Shown here: piece by piece, positions 34,716-42,820 of the stretch
Numbering within the stretch: the first letter of the stretch is position 1
Layout: the number at the start of each line of letters is the position of its first letter
Assembly: GCA_015063745.1 (NCBI GenBank)
Contig: SVTO01000002.1
Span: 20,882-84,881, forward strand
Origin: Oscillospiraceae bacterium
GTDB taxonomy: Bacteria; Bacillota; Clostridia; Oscillospirales; CAG-272
Length of the DNA: 64,000 bases
Direction: 5' to 3'
Notes under the pieces: generated by a model
The model's input: only the letters and a program-made list of their open reading frames with translations
The model's database searches: none
Told to the model about the DNA's origin: nothing
Program-made: the position numbers and the translations under genes

Positions 34716-35945
34716 TTATTTGTCCAACGCATAGAAACCGGTGTTCTTTTCAGTGCGGCAAGTCCACAGACCTCTGGTAAAATCCGGAATATCCACAGGC
34801 ATGCTGCCGTTGGCGATGGAGATTTCGGACAGGGGAGAGATGGCCATCCATGCGGCACTGTCGTAGGTATCGATCGGGGGAACATCGTTGTCGTGCAGGG
34901 AGGTGAAGAAGGCATCCAGCACCAGCCAGTCGATATCCCAGTGCATCTGATACTGGCAGGTATCGTCATAGCTGAAACCGGGCGCGCTCTTGTTTTCAAA
35001 TGCGTAACGAATGGGATGCAGGTACTGCTCACGGATTGCGTCATAGTTCAGACGGTCTCCGTCGTTGATTACTACAGAGTTCGTAAATCTGTCGAAGAAG
35101 CCTTTGGTACCGCGAATACCCAGATCACGGGGATAGGGACCCGGCAGGCTGGTATCCAGGGTCAGGCAGATGGTTTCGCCGTGAGCACACTGGATCATGG
35201 TCTTTACGATGTCACCCTGCTTGAAGGGGTAGGTCTGCAGTTCGGCAGGGATATTGTCGTGATTTCTGGCATATTCATTCAGACCCCACGCAGGAGATGC
35301 CATGGAGGTCAGTTTCACCATACGGTTGCCGCGGTTGACATCCAGAATCTTACAGATCGGACCGAGAGAATGGGTGGGATAGTTTTCGCAATTGCGGTTC
35401 TTGTAGTTGCGCAGACGGTAATGACGGCGTTCTTCACCTTCACAAATTTCGTCGCGGATGTCGTGATGGTAGCCGCCTTCACAGTGTACCACTTTACCGA
35501 ACAGGCCTTCTCTTACCATACGCAGAGCAGCCAGTTCATATTCGTCGTAGCAGCAGTTTTCCAGCATCATGCAGTGAACACCGGTCTTTTCATAGGTGTT
35601 GACCAGCTTCCAGCAGTCGTCGATGGAATAAGCGCCGCCAACTTCGAATGCGACGGGCTTGCCGCATTCCATAGCATATGCAACAGCAGGAACATGGTTT
35701 TCCCATGCGGAACCGACAATGACAACTTCTACATCGGGAGATTCAATCAGTTCCTTATAATTGAATGTCCACTTGGGCGTATTGCCGTTCTTTCTCTGCA
35801 CGTCCTCTACCGCCCACAGGCAGCGGTCTTCATACAGGTCGCATACATAAGTAACTACAGTATCGTGTCTCCAGCACAGAAGACCTGCCGCATAGCAGAT
35901 TCCGCGTGCACCGACACCGATTACACCAACTTTTATCTGATCCAT
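34716..35945 (-). CDS. GH109-like NAD-dependent glycosidase, paralogue 6
   Basis: The 409-aa protein has GVIGVGARG, FEVGGAYSIDDCW, LENCCYDEYEL, GGYHHDIRDE (His for the Gln seen in the others), YPTHSLGP, ILDVNRGNRM and PDFTRGLW. It pairs with paralogue 5 in start sequence and in the loop insertion. The ATG at 35945 has GGAGGA upstream; an outer in-frame start is rejected because the paralogues align from MDQIKVG. It is a single-gene unit. Confidence 0.85.
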   Translation of the reverse strand: MDQIKVGVIGVGARGICYAAGLLCWRHDTVVTYVCDLYEDRCLWAVEDVQRKNGNTPKWTFNYKELIESPDVEVVIVGSAWENHVPAVAYAMECGKPVAFEVGGAYSIDDCWKLVNTYEKTGVHCMMLENCCYDEYELAALRMVREGLFGKVVHCEGGYHHDIRDEICEGEERRHYRLRNYKNRNCENYPTHSLGPICKILDVNRGNRMVKLTSMASPAWGLNEYARNHDNIPAELQTYPFKQGDIVKTMIQCAHGETICLTLDTSLPGPYPRDLGIRGTKGFFDRFTNSVVINDGDRLNYDAIREQYLHPIRYAFENKSAPGFSYDDTCQYQMHWDIDWLVLDAFFTSLHDNDVPPIDTYDSAAWMAISPLSEISIANGSMPVDIPDFTRGLWTCRTEKNTGFYALDK

Positions 35946-36016
35946 AATTATCCTCCGTTTTATGGCATATTCTGAATGATTTATCATATATTTTTTACTT
36001 TATAGTTGTCAAACAA

Positions 36017-36045
36017 AGTATATCATATCTGACATTTGTTGTCAA
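36017..36045 (-). promoter_or_regulatory. sigma-A promoter of GH109-like paralogue 6
   Basis: Minus-strand TTGACA and TATACT are separated by 17 bp. Confidence 0.75.
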
Positions 36046-36083
36046 GCATTTCCGTCTCGGACAACTTTTGTTGTACGGCCGTT

Positions 36084-38897
36084 TTACTCAAATGCTACAC
36101 TCGTGAAGTATACATCCGTATCGTCCGCATAAACGATGCAGTCGATCACATTATCCTGTACGGAACCGCCTCTGGGCGCACTGATACTGAAGGATTCGGC
36201 CGCAAATTCACCCAGTTCCTTGGTCTGGGACAGTGCCCAGCCCTCTTCCGTTTCGCTGTATACATCAATTCTCGCTTTTTCTTCGCCGATATTACATACC
36301 AGCAGATACGGTGTGCCGTCCGTGGTTTCCGCCATTCTTACGGCAGCGGTACGGGAAAGGTCGATGGCCAGTTCTTCCGTGGAGATCACCTCACCGTCTT
36401 TATAGATCGCGTGATATCTCTTGAAAGTTTTATCCATCAATTCAGCATTACCCGGTCTGTCAGTATCGTCGAAATCGAACAGATAATACGTATAGAAAAT
36501 ATGCAGCTGTCCTTCGGAGTCGAGATATACATCCCCTGCGGATTCCACATTCACAACGGACCAGATACCCTCATCTCCCTGTTCGACATAAGGGAGACAA
36601 ATATCAACAAACGTATTGTTCTTCATTCGTGTAAGATCGGGGATGTGGAACAGAGCAATGGAATCGTCAATCTTGTTTGTGTAGCCGCTGTAGGACAGTC
36701 CCGCATCCTCTGTGTCTTCGGGGGTGATGTATCTCGTACCCACATAGTATACACCGCCGTTTCCGTCTTCTACAGTGTAGAAATTAGAATAGGCACCGGC
36801 AGCGGGCACAGTGGTTTTTGTGTCGAAACTGATACCGTTATAAGCGCGGCTGATGTTTCCGTATTTCCATGCTGTTGTATCCAAAACCATTGTCTGGCGC
36901 AGGAAACCCGGTATGTTTGCGAGAATCACACGGGTGTCTCCATTACCGTCTACGAAGAAATCCGATTGCTTTGTATAGTTCCATACTTCGGTAGGCTGTT
37001 GTACTGTCACCTCATCCGTGGAAGGATCAATTACATACAGGAAGAATCCGCTCGGAGGAGAAACGTAAATCAAGCCATCCGGCATCTGCTTGATGTTCAT
37101 GTACATACTCTGTGCAACCAGGTCTGTACTGCATGAGTAGGTATCGGTGTAAAGAATCTTTGCGGTATTGTCGTCTTCGACCTTTATGATCCGGAAGGTT
37201 TCGTAATCCTGCCAGCTGCTGTAGCTCATAGTATCCGGATGCTCATATTCCGTGGATAATACGGCATAAGTACCGTTTTCTGTGTGTACGACTTTGTTTT
37301 GGTGAGATTTGCCGTGTGCATTGGCACGGAACGGAGTATCCACCTGCAGATCAAATTCCGCCAGAATATCTTTCGGCTCTGAAATGCTATGATCCTTCAG
37401 AGAAATGGTGAATTCATAAGCAGAATGCCAGGGATGTTCCGGGGTTCTGTAGCTGTAAAAGAAACAGCTTAAAATATCATCCTGTATGGAACCGTCACGT
37501 ACGGCACCGATAGAAGTTGATGTATTATGTATACCGTTGAAGGAGCATCTGTTTACAAAGGTCCAGGATTTGCCCAGTGCATCGTCAGCTTTATAGAGTA
37601 AGATTTCTGAGGGAATATCCTGTCTGGCAACGATCATATACAGTGTCCCGTCACTGCTTTGGGTAATCAATAATTTTTGGGAACCTTCATATTGGTGATA
37701 CTGGGTATATTGGTATAAATCATATTCAGGCAGTTCGATTTTTTCATTGTAAATACATTCCATTCCGTCAAAAACAGCATGACGGTACTGGGGATTGAGA
37801 ACCTCTCTTGTACTTTGTGCGGAAATATCATACAGCCAGAACACATATGTAATATGGAGATATTCGTCCTTGTCCATGAATACACCGCCGGAGTTGGCAT
37901 TGTTCACGTCTGACCAGATCCCTTCAGCGGCTCTTGTACGATCCGGTTCATGTACGGGGATATATTCAATATTCTCCGTGGATGTAAGATCCGGAATGTG
38001 GAAAAGATACATTGTATCGTGGGCATAGGTTGTAAAGAAATCTCCTTCATAACCGACATGTTCTGCGAGCGCAGCTACCGGTATTCCATTCCGGCCGACC
38101 ACATAAGCTCCACCGTCGCCATCGGGGAAAGGGAAGAGATAATTGACCCGTCCTAAAATCGGAAAACGCTGGAAAAGACTGGTGGTACTCCACTCCCCGG
38201 TTTCCAAATCGAATACAAACCACTCCAGAACATAGTCCCCGGATTTATAATCTGCTGTATAAAACTGATAAACCCTCCGGTTGGCAAAATCAAACATGGT
38301 CTGAGAATAGCTGGGACGAAATCTATAGGACTCTTCTTCAGAATCGGAGGAAAATGTATAATCATCCGGCCGGAATATGGATAATTCATCGGTTTGGGCA
38401 TCAAAAATATAGGCGCACAAATCTTCACCGCCGGTTATAACCACAATATTTCCGTTGCTGTCCTGGCCGATATTGAGCTCAACCGTTCCGCCGCTGTCAG
38501 GATATTCACCATAATGCAGAATGGTGGTATTGTTGTCAAAATCGGTTTTGGTGACGTAAAACTGGGAATTGCCGCCGGAATTGACGTTAAAATATTTCAG
38601 AAAGGCAGCATATGTGCCCCTCTCTGTACGAACGACACGCTTCTGCTGGCCGTAGTGATAAGCAAGATAAGGATATGTTTCGGCATTCACTACGCTCAAT
38701 TCGTTGGCAGCAAGGATGCTTGATGCATCATCTACCGTAATCGCATGCTTTGCGGGAGTAAGCTCCGGTTCTTCCGGTTCGGTTTCCGCAGGGACGGTTT
38801 CATCGGTATTTGCTGTATCGGTTTCACCCACGGACGGATTTCCGCAGGCGGACAGAAGCAATAATCCTGTCAGCAGCAATGCAAACAATTTTTTCAT
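36084..38897 (-). CDS. large two-lobed lipoprotein, putative beta-propeller, second copy
   Basis: The 937-aa protein is a paralogue of the product of 7-2841. It has a lipoprotein signal (LLSAC, Cys18), an acidic linker, and two homologous lobes: HTENGTYAV in the second matches RTERGTYAAF in the first, and DSEGQLHIFY matches DKDEYLHITY. The final 80 residues are nearly the same as in the first copy (for example YLLVCNIGEEKA.IDVY and SAPRGGSVQDN), whereas the N-terminal lobes differ widely. It should be surface-exposed beside the GH109-like genes, probably as a glycan-binding or trimming protein. Catalytic residues are not evident. Confidence 0.83.
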   Translation of the reverse strand: MKKLFALLLTGLLLLSACGNPSVGETDTANTDETVPAETEPEEPELTPAKHAITVDDASSILAANELSVVNAETYPYLAYHYGQQKRVVRTERGTYAAFLKYFNVNSGGNSQFYVTKTDFDNNTTILHYGEYPDSGGTVELNIGQDSNGNIVVITGGEDLCAYIFDAQTDELSIFRPDDYTFSSDSEEESYRFRPSYSQTMFDFANRRVYQFYTADYKSGDYVLEWFVFDLETGEWSTTSLFQRFPILGRVNYLFPFPDGDGGAYVVGRNGIPVAALAEHVGYEGDFFTTYAHDTMYLFHIPDLTSTENIEYIPVHEPDRTRAAEGIWSDVNNANSGGVFMDKDEYLHITYVFWLYDISAQSTREVLNPQYRHAVFDGMECIYNEKIELPEYDLYQYTQYHQYEGSQKLLITQSSDGTLYMIVARQDIPSEILLYKADDALGKSWTFVNRCSFNGIHNTSTSIGAVRDGSIQDDILSCFFYSYRTPEHPWHSAYEFTISLKDHSISEPKDILAEFDLQVDTPFRANAHGKSHQNKVVHTENGTYAVLSTEYEHPDTMSYSSWQDYETFRIIKVEDDNTAKILYTDTYSCSTDLVAQSMYMNIKQMPDGLIYVSPPSGFFLYVIDPSTDEVTVQQPTEVWNYTKQSDFFVDGNGDTRVILANIPGFLRQTMVLDTTAWKYGNISRAYNGISFDTKTTVPAAGAYSNFYTVEDGNGGVYYVGTRYITPEDTEDAGLSYSGYTNKIDDSIALFHIPDLTRMKNNTFVDICLPYVEQGDEGIWSVVNVESAGDVYLDSEGQLHIFYTYYLFDFDDTDRPGNAELMDKTFKRYHAIYKDGEVISTEELAIDLSRTAAVRMAETTDGTPYLLVCNIGEEKARIDVYSETEEGWALSQTKELGEFAAESFSISAPRGGSVQDNVIDCIVYADDTDVYFTSVAFE

Positions 38898-38961
38898 GGC
38901 AATTCTCCCTCCATCTGTCTTTCTTATTGTATGGCAGAAGCAAACTTATTCGGATGAGTTT

Positions 38962-38990
38962 ATTATAACATACACCGTAACCGTTGTCAA
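38962..38990 (-). promoter_or_regulatory. consensus sigma-A promoter of the 937-aa lipoprotein
   Basis: Minus-strand TTGACA and TATAAT are separated by 17 bp. It is divergent from the promoter at 39043. Confidence 0.8.
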
Positions 38991-39042
38991 TAGAGAGCAC
39001 ACATTTTCTCCTCAATCCGCCGGTCAGGTACGGTGCAGACCA

Positions 39043-39071
39043 TTGCAATCCTCCGGAAAATATGGTATACT
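39043..39071 (+). promoter_or_regulatory. sigma-A promoter of the 39107-42551 operon
   Basis: TTGCAA and TATACT are separated by 17 bp, 35 bp before the ATG at 39107. Confidence 0.7.
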
Positions 39072-39106
39072 TATTATTGTATATAAAGTATATACAGGAG
39101 GTAATT

Positions 39107-40729
39107 ATGAAAATCAAAATCAAGAAATTCCCGGTTGTGCTGATCCTGTGCATCCTGGCCGTACTGGTGATCGGCATCGCATACTACGTGACCCTGCCCC
39201 CGATCAATCCCTGTTCTCCCGATTTCTGGGCGTTCTTCTTCCTGGTGCTGGTCGTACTCGGTGTCGCTTCCCTGCTGATCAGTGCGGTTTGCGGCAAGAT
39301 CATCATCGTCAACCAGAAGCTGAAATTCCCTGTCTTTACGAAAATACTGCTCGGTATCGCGGCGCTGGCCGTTGTCTTCATTGTGATTTTCTCTCTGATC
39401 TCCTCCCAGATCTTCCGGGCAAAGACCTATTCCGACATGATCGACCTGCGGGACGGCGACTTCGCTTCCGAAATTCCTCTGACGGAATATGTTACCGACA
39501 TTGCGCTCATGGACTCCGAATCCGCCAGAATCATCGGTGCGCGTACCCTCGGCACTCTGTCCGATCTGGTATCCCAGTACACCGTTTCCGATTCCTATAC
39601 CCAGATCGCCATGCAGGGTGTACCCTACAAGGTATCTCCTCTGGAATATGCCTCCTTCTTCAAATGGCTCCAGAACAGCCCTTCCGGTATTCCCGGTTAC
39701 GTTAAGGTGGACCCGGTCAACTTTGAAGCGGAATTCATCCGTCTGGAAGAATTCATCACCGTTTCTCCCTCCGCATTTCTGGGCAAGGACCTGATGCGTG
39801 CGCTCCGTTTTGCCGCACCTACCGATATGTTCGGCACCGTATTTTTCGAAATCGACGACGAGGGCCATCCGTACTGGATCGCATCCATCATGAAGCCTAA
39901 CGCCGGCTGGTTCGGTGCGTATGACGTTTCCGGCGTGCTGGTAATGGATGCCTGCACCGGTGAGGCGGTTCGCTATGCGCTGGGTGAAATCCCCGCGTGG
40001 ATCGATATTGTTTACAACGGCAATCTGATCTGCCAGAAATACGACTGGTACGGTATGCTGAAAAATGGATACTTCAACTCTGTTCTGTCCCAGACCGGCT
40101 GTACCGTCACCACGGATGACTTCGGCTACAAGATCATCGGTGACGACGTTTATGTTTACACCGGTGTCACTTCCGTTTCCAACGATGAAGCAAACGTAGG
40201 CTTCATTATGGTCAACAGCCGTACGGGCGAATACACCTATTATACCGTACCCGGTGCGGAGGAATATTCCGCCATGGCCGCTGCCGAAGGTTCCGTTCAG
40301 CAGTACCGTTACACCGCATCCTTCCCGTCCCTGATCAACGTGGACGGAGAGGCGACCTACATCATGGTACTGAAGGACGCCAACGGCATTGTGAAGATGT
40401 ACTCTATGGTAAACGTGACCAATTACAACATTGTTGTCACCTCCGAAACCCAGAGCGAAGTATTCCAGAAATACAAGGCTCGTCTGGCAGCGGCCGGTAT
40501 TGAAGATACTGCCGATCCGGACAGCATCATTGAAGAAACCATCATCGTGGATGAAATTCTCTACATCCCCACCGACGGAAACACCACGGCTTACATCCGT
40601 TCCGCTTCCGGGGATGTATACAAGACCGCCTTTGACGAAGCGCTGCTATTGGTGGGTCACGGAGACTCTCTGACAGTTACCTACACCGTCAAGGGTGAGA
40701 TCACCGCGCTGCGGAGTTTTGTAAAATAA
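39107..40729 (+). CDS. membrane protein with large C-terminal extracytoplasmic domain, unknown function
   Basis: The 540-aa protein begins with KIKIKK and three membrane helices (residues about 8-27, 37-60 and 75-98). A soluble domain of about 440 residues follows, which the odd number of helices would place outside the cell. That part has repeated beta-rich segments such as VFFEIDDEGHPYWIASIM and GYKIIGDDVYVYTGVTS, in the manner of a binding or structural domain. No catalytic motif is visible. AGGAGG lies 6 bp before the ATG. It is followed by an RHH protein and a ComM-like ATPase in one transcript. Confidence 0.75.
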   Translation: MKIKIKKFPVVLILCILAVLVIGIAYYVTLPPINPCSPDFWAFFFLVLVVLGVASLLISAVCGKIIIVNQKLKFPVFTKILLGIAALAVVFIVIFSLISSQIFRAKTYSDMIDLRDGDFASEIPLTEYVTDIALMDSESARIIGARTLGTLSDLVSQYTVSDSYTQIAMQGVPYKVSPLEYASFFKWLQNSPSGIPGYVKVDPVNFEAEFIRLEEFITVSPSAFLGKDLMRALRFAAPTDMFGTVFFEIDDEGHPYWIASIMKPNAGWFGAYDVSGVLVMDACTGEAVRYALGEIPAWIDIVYNGNLICQKYDWYGMLKNGYFNSVLSQTGCTVTTDDFGYKIIGDDVYVYTGVTSVSNDEANVGFIMVNSRTGEYTYYTVPGAEEYSAMAAAEGSVQQYRYTASFPSLINVDGEATYIMVLKDANGIVKMYSMVNVTNYNIVVTSETQSEVFQKYKARLAAAGIEDTADPDSIIEETIIVDEILYIPTDGNTTAYIRSASGDVYKTAFDEALLLVGHGDSLTVTYTVKGEITALRSFVK

Positions 40730-40746
40730 GAAAAGGACGAACTGTT

Positions 40747-40956
40747 ATGGCTCAGAAAAACAAGGCATCCTTCACGGCACGTATTGATGAGGAAATGTAC
40801 AAAAAGTTCCTCGCCGTTGCCGCAGCCGAAGGACGTACGCCCAACAACCATTTTCTCCATCTTCTGCGTACCAACATTGCGTATTACGAACGGATTCACG
40901 GAAAGATTGATGTGTCCGGGGTGGTTCTGCCCGAGGACAGCAAAAATGAGGAATAA
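40747..40956 (+). CDS. small Arc/RHH-like protein
   Basis: The 69-aa product reads FTARIDEEMYKKFLAVAAAEGRTPNNHFLHLL, a beta strand followed by two helices as in ribbon-helix-helix DNA-binding proteins of the Arc type. It is 17 bp after the membrane protein gene and 2 bp before the ComM-like gene. It could regulate this operon or act elsewhere; no toxin partner is adjacent. Confidence 0.7.
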   Translation: MAQKNKASFTARIDEEMYKKFLAVAAAEGRTPNNHFLHLLRTNIAYYERIHGKIDVSGVVLPEDSKNEE

Positions 40957-40958
40957 GA

Positions 40959-42551
40959 ATGTTAGCCATTACATATGCGGCGGCATTATACGGCATTGAC
41001 GGATTTTTGGTGACGGTGGAATGTACCGCCGAGCGGAATCTGCCGGAGTTTGAGATCGTCGGTCTGCCGGATGCCGCTGTCAGAGAATCGGAAAAACGGA
41101 TATACACCGGTGCGGCCAACTGCGGATTTCCCATTCCGGAAATGGCGGCGGCGGTGAATCTTGCCCCGGCGGACCGCAAAAAGGAAGGTACTGCCCTGGA
41201 GCTTGCCATCCTCTGTGCCCTGTACAAAACCTGCGGCATTATCCCCGGCAGCTGCGATATGGAAAACAAGTGCTTCATCGGGGAAATCTCCTTCTCCGGC
41301 GATGTACGCAGTGTCCGCGGCGTACTGGGTATGACCCTTGCGGCGATTTCTGCGGGGAAAACCGAGATTTTTGTCCCCAGCGCCAACATCCGGGAAGCCT
41401 CCGTGGCGGAAACGGAAGGGGTCAGGATCTACGGCGTGCCGGATATTCCCACGCTGCTGGCCCATCTGAACGGGGAAAAGCCGATGGAGCCCAGCTGTGA
41501 GGATCCTTTTGCCAATGTGGCGTCTCCCTTGTTCGGTGAAGATTTCTCCCAGGTCAAAGGGCAGTATACGGCCAAGCGTGCCATGGAAACTGCCGCGGCC
41601 GGGGGACACAATATCCTGCTGATCGGCCCGCCCGGTTCGGGTAAATCCATGCTGGCCAAGCGGATGTCCACAATTCTGCCGTCCATGACCCGAGAGGAAG
41701 CGCTGGAATCCACCAAGATCCATTCCTGCGCCGGTATGCTGAACGAGGAAACCCCGTACATCACCACAAGAGTATTCCGTTCGCCCCATCATTCCCTGAG
41801 TATAGCGGCATTGGTGGGCGGCGGGAAGGTTCCCTCTCCGGGGGAAATTTCTCTGGCACATAACGGTGTGCTGTTTCTCGACGAATTCCCGGAATTCCAG
41901 AAAAACGCCATGGAAGCCCTGCGCCAGCCCATCGAAGACCGTCAGGTAACGATCACCAGGGCCGCGGGGCGTGTGACCTATCCGGCATCATTTATCCTGG
42001 TCTGCGCCATGAATCCCTGCCCTTGCGGATACTACGGCAGTAAGAACGAACAGCATCCCTGTACCTGCAAGTCCAAGCAGATTCATGACTATCTCTCCAA
42101 AATCAGCGGACCCATGCTCGACCGTATCGATATCCAGATCGAAATGCCCGCACTCAATTTTGCCGAATTGTCCACCGTCAAGCCCGCAGAACCCTCTGCC
42201 GAAATACGCGAACGTGTCACCGCCGCACGGAATCTGGCACGCCGCCGTTTCCGCGAAGCCGGTTACAAAAACGCCGATACCCTCTCCAACGGCATGATGC
42301 AGACGGAAGCCCTTCGTACCTTCTGCACCCTCGACGAAACCTGTACCAAAATCATGGAAGACGTCTTCGGTAAACTCAACCTCTCCGCCCGGGCCTACGA
42401 CCGTATCCTCCGCGTCGCCCGTACCCTCGCCGACCTGGAATTCTGTAAAGGCGGCATCCCCGAAGAATCCATCATCGGCGGCCCCATCCGCAAGCACCAC
42501 CTCCTCGAAGCCGTCCAGATGCGGGCTTTGGATAAGAAGTATTTTGTTTGA
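40959..42551 (+). CDS. comM: YifB/ComM family Mg-chelatase-like AAA+ ATPase
   Basis: The 530-aa protein has the N-terminal Lon-like ChlI domain (residues 1-170, GLPDAAVRESEKRI), the Walker A motif GPPGSGKS near residue 225, Walker B VLFLDEFPEF near 305, a CxCG zinc-finger-like segment (NPCPCGYYGS) and a C-terminal Mg_chelatase_C domain. ComM is a hexameric helicase that extends branch migration when foreign DNA recombines into the chromosome during natural transformation. Length is normal. The last third is strikingly rich in C-ending codons compared with the start. Confidence 0.92.
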   Translation: MLAITYAAALYGIDGFLVTVECTAERNLPEFEIVGLPDAAVRESEKRIYTGAANCGFPIPEMAAAVNLAPADRKKEGTALELAILCALYKTCGIIPGSCDMENKCFIGEISFSGDVRSVRGVLGMTLAAISAGKTEIFVPSANIREASVAETEGVRIYGVPDIPTLLAHLNGEKPMEPSCEDPFANVASPLFGEDFSQVKGQYTAKRAMETAAAGGHNILLIGPPGSGKSMLAKRMSTILPSMTREEALESTKIHSCAGMLNEETPYITTRVFRSPHHSLSIAALVGGGKVPSPGEISLAHNGVLFLDEFPEFQKNAMEALRQPIEDRQVTITRAAGRVTYPASFILVCAMNPCPCGYYGSKNEQHPCTCKSKQIHDYLSKISGPMLDRIDIQIEMPALNFAELSTVKPAEPSAEIRERVTAARNLARRRFREAGYKNADTLSNGMMQTEALRTFCTLDETCTKIMEDVFGKLNLSARAYDRILRVARTLADLEFCKGGIPEESIIGGPIRKHHLLEAVQMRALDKKYFV

Positions 42552-42560
42552 GGTTTTTTC

Positions 42561-42622
42561 GCAGGGGAGAAACTTTTTGGGAAAAAGTTTCTCCCCTGCA
42601 CCCCTCTTCAAAAAGCTTCGGA
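42561..42622. repeat. palindromic hairpin repeat, copy 2 (inverted)
   Basis: A perfect 39-bp hairpin (42561-42599) has 18-bp arms, GCAGGGGAGAAACTTTTT and its complement, around GGG. It is followed by a remnant of the companion hairpin arm, ACCCCTCTTCAAAAAGCTT, in the opposite orientation to the other copies. It starts 10 bp after the comM stop codon and probably serves as its terminator. Confidence 0.75.
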
Positions 42623-42698
42623 AAATGTATCGGACAGAGTTGGGTATAAATCATTGCTTACTTTTTGTTTTCGCCCCTCCACATCCACAAAACCAACT

Positions 42699-42791
42699 GC
42701 ATCCCCCCTTTTTCAAAGTTTTTTGTGAAGAGGGTGGGGTGCAGGGGAGGGAGAAACGCTTTTTCGCAAAAAGTGTTTCTCCCTCCCCTGC
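42699..42791. repeat. palindromic hairpin repeat, copy 3
   Basis: A first stem pairs GCATCCCCCC with GGGTGGGGTGC (42699-42742). A second, 51-bp hairpin (42741-42791) has arms GCAGGGGAGGGAGAAAC and its complement around CTTTTTCGCAAAAAG. It is a direct relative of copy 1 and an inverted relative of copy 2, which lies 76 bp away. Confidence 0.75.
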
Positions 42792-42820
42792 AAAAAACCA
42801 CAAAAAAGGACTGAAAAAAC

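Noticed and set aside
23732-35945. GH109-like proteins as ordinary inositol or sugar dehydrogenases
   Set aside because: The catalytic Lys of EKP is missing in all seven and the YPTH and PDFTRG motifs are of GH109 type.
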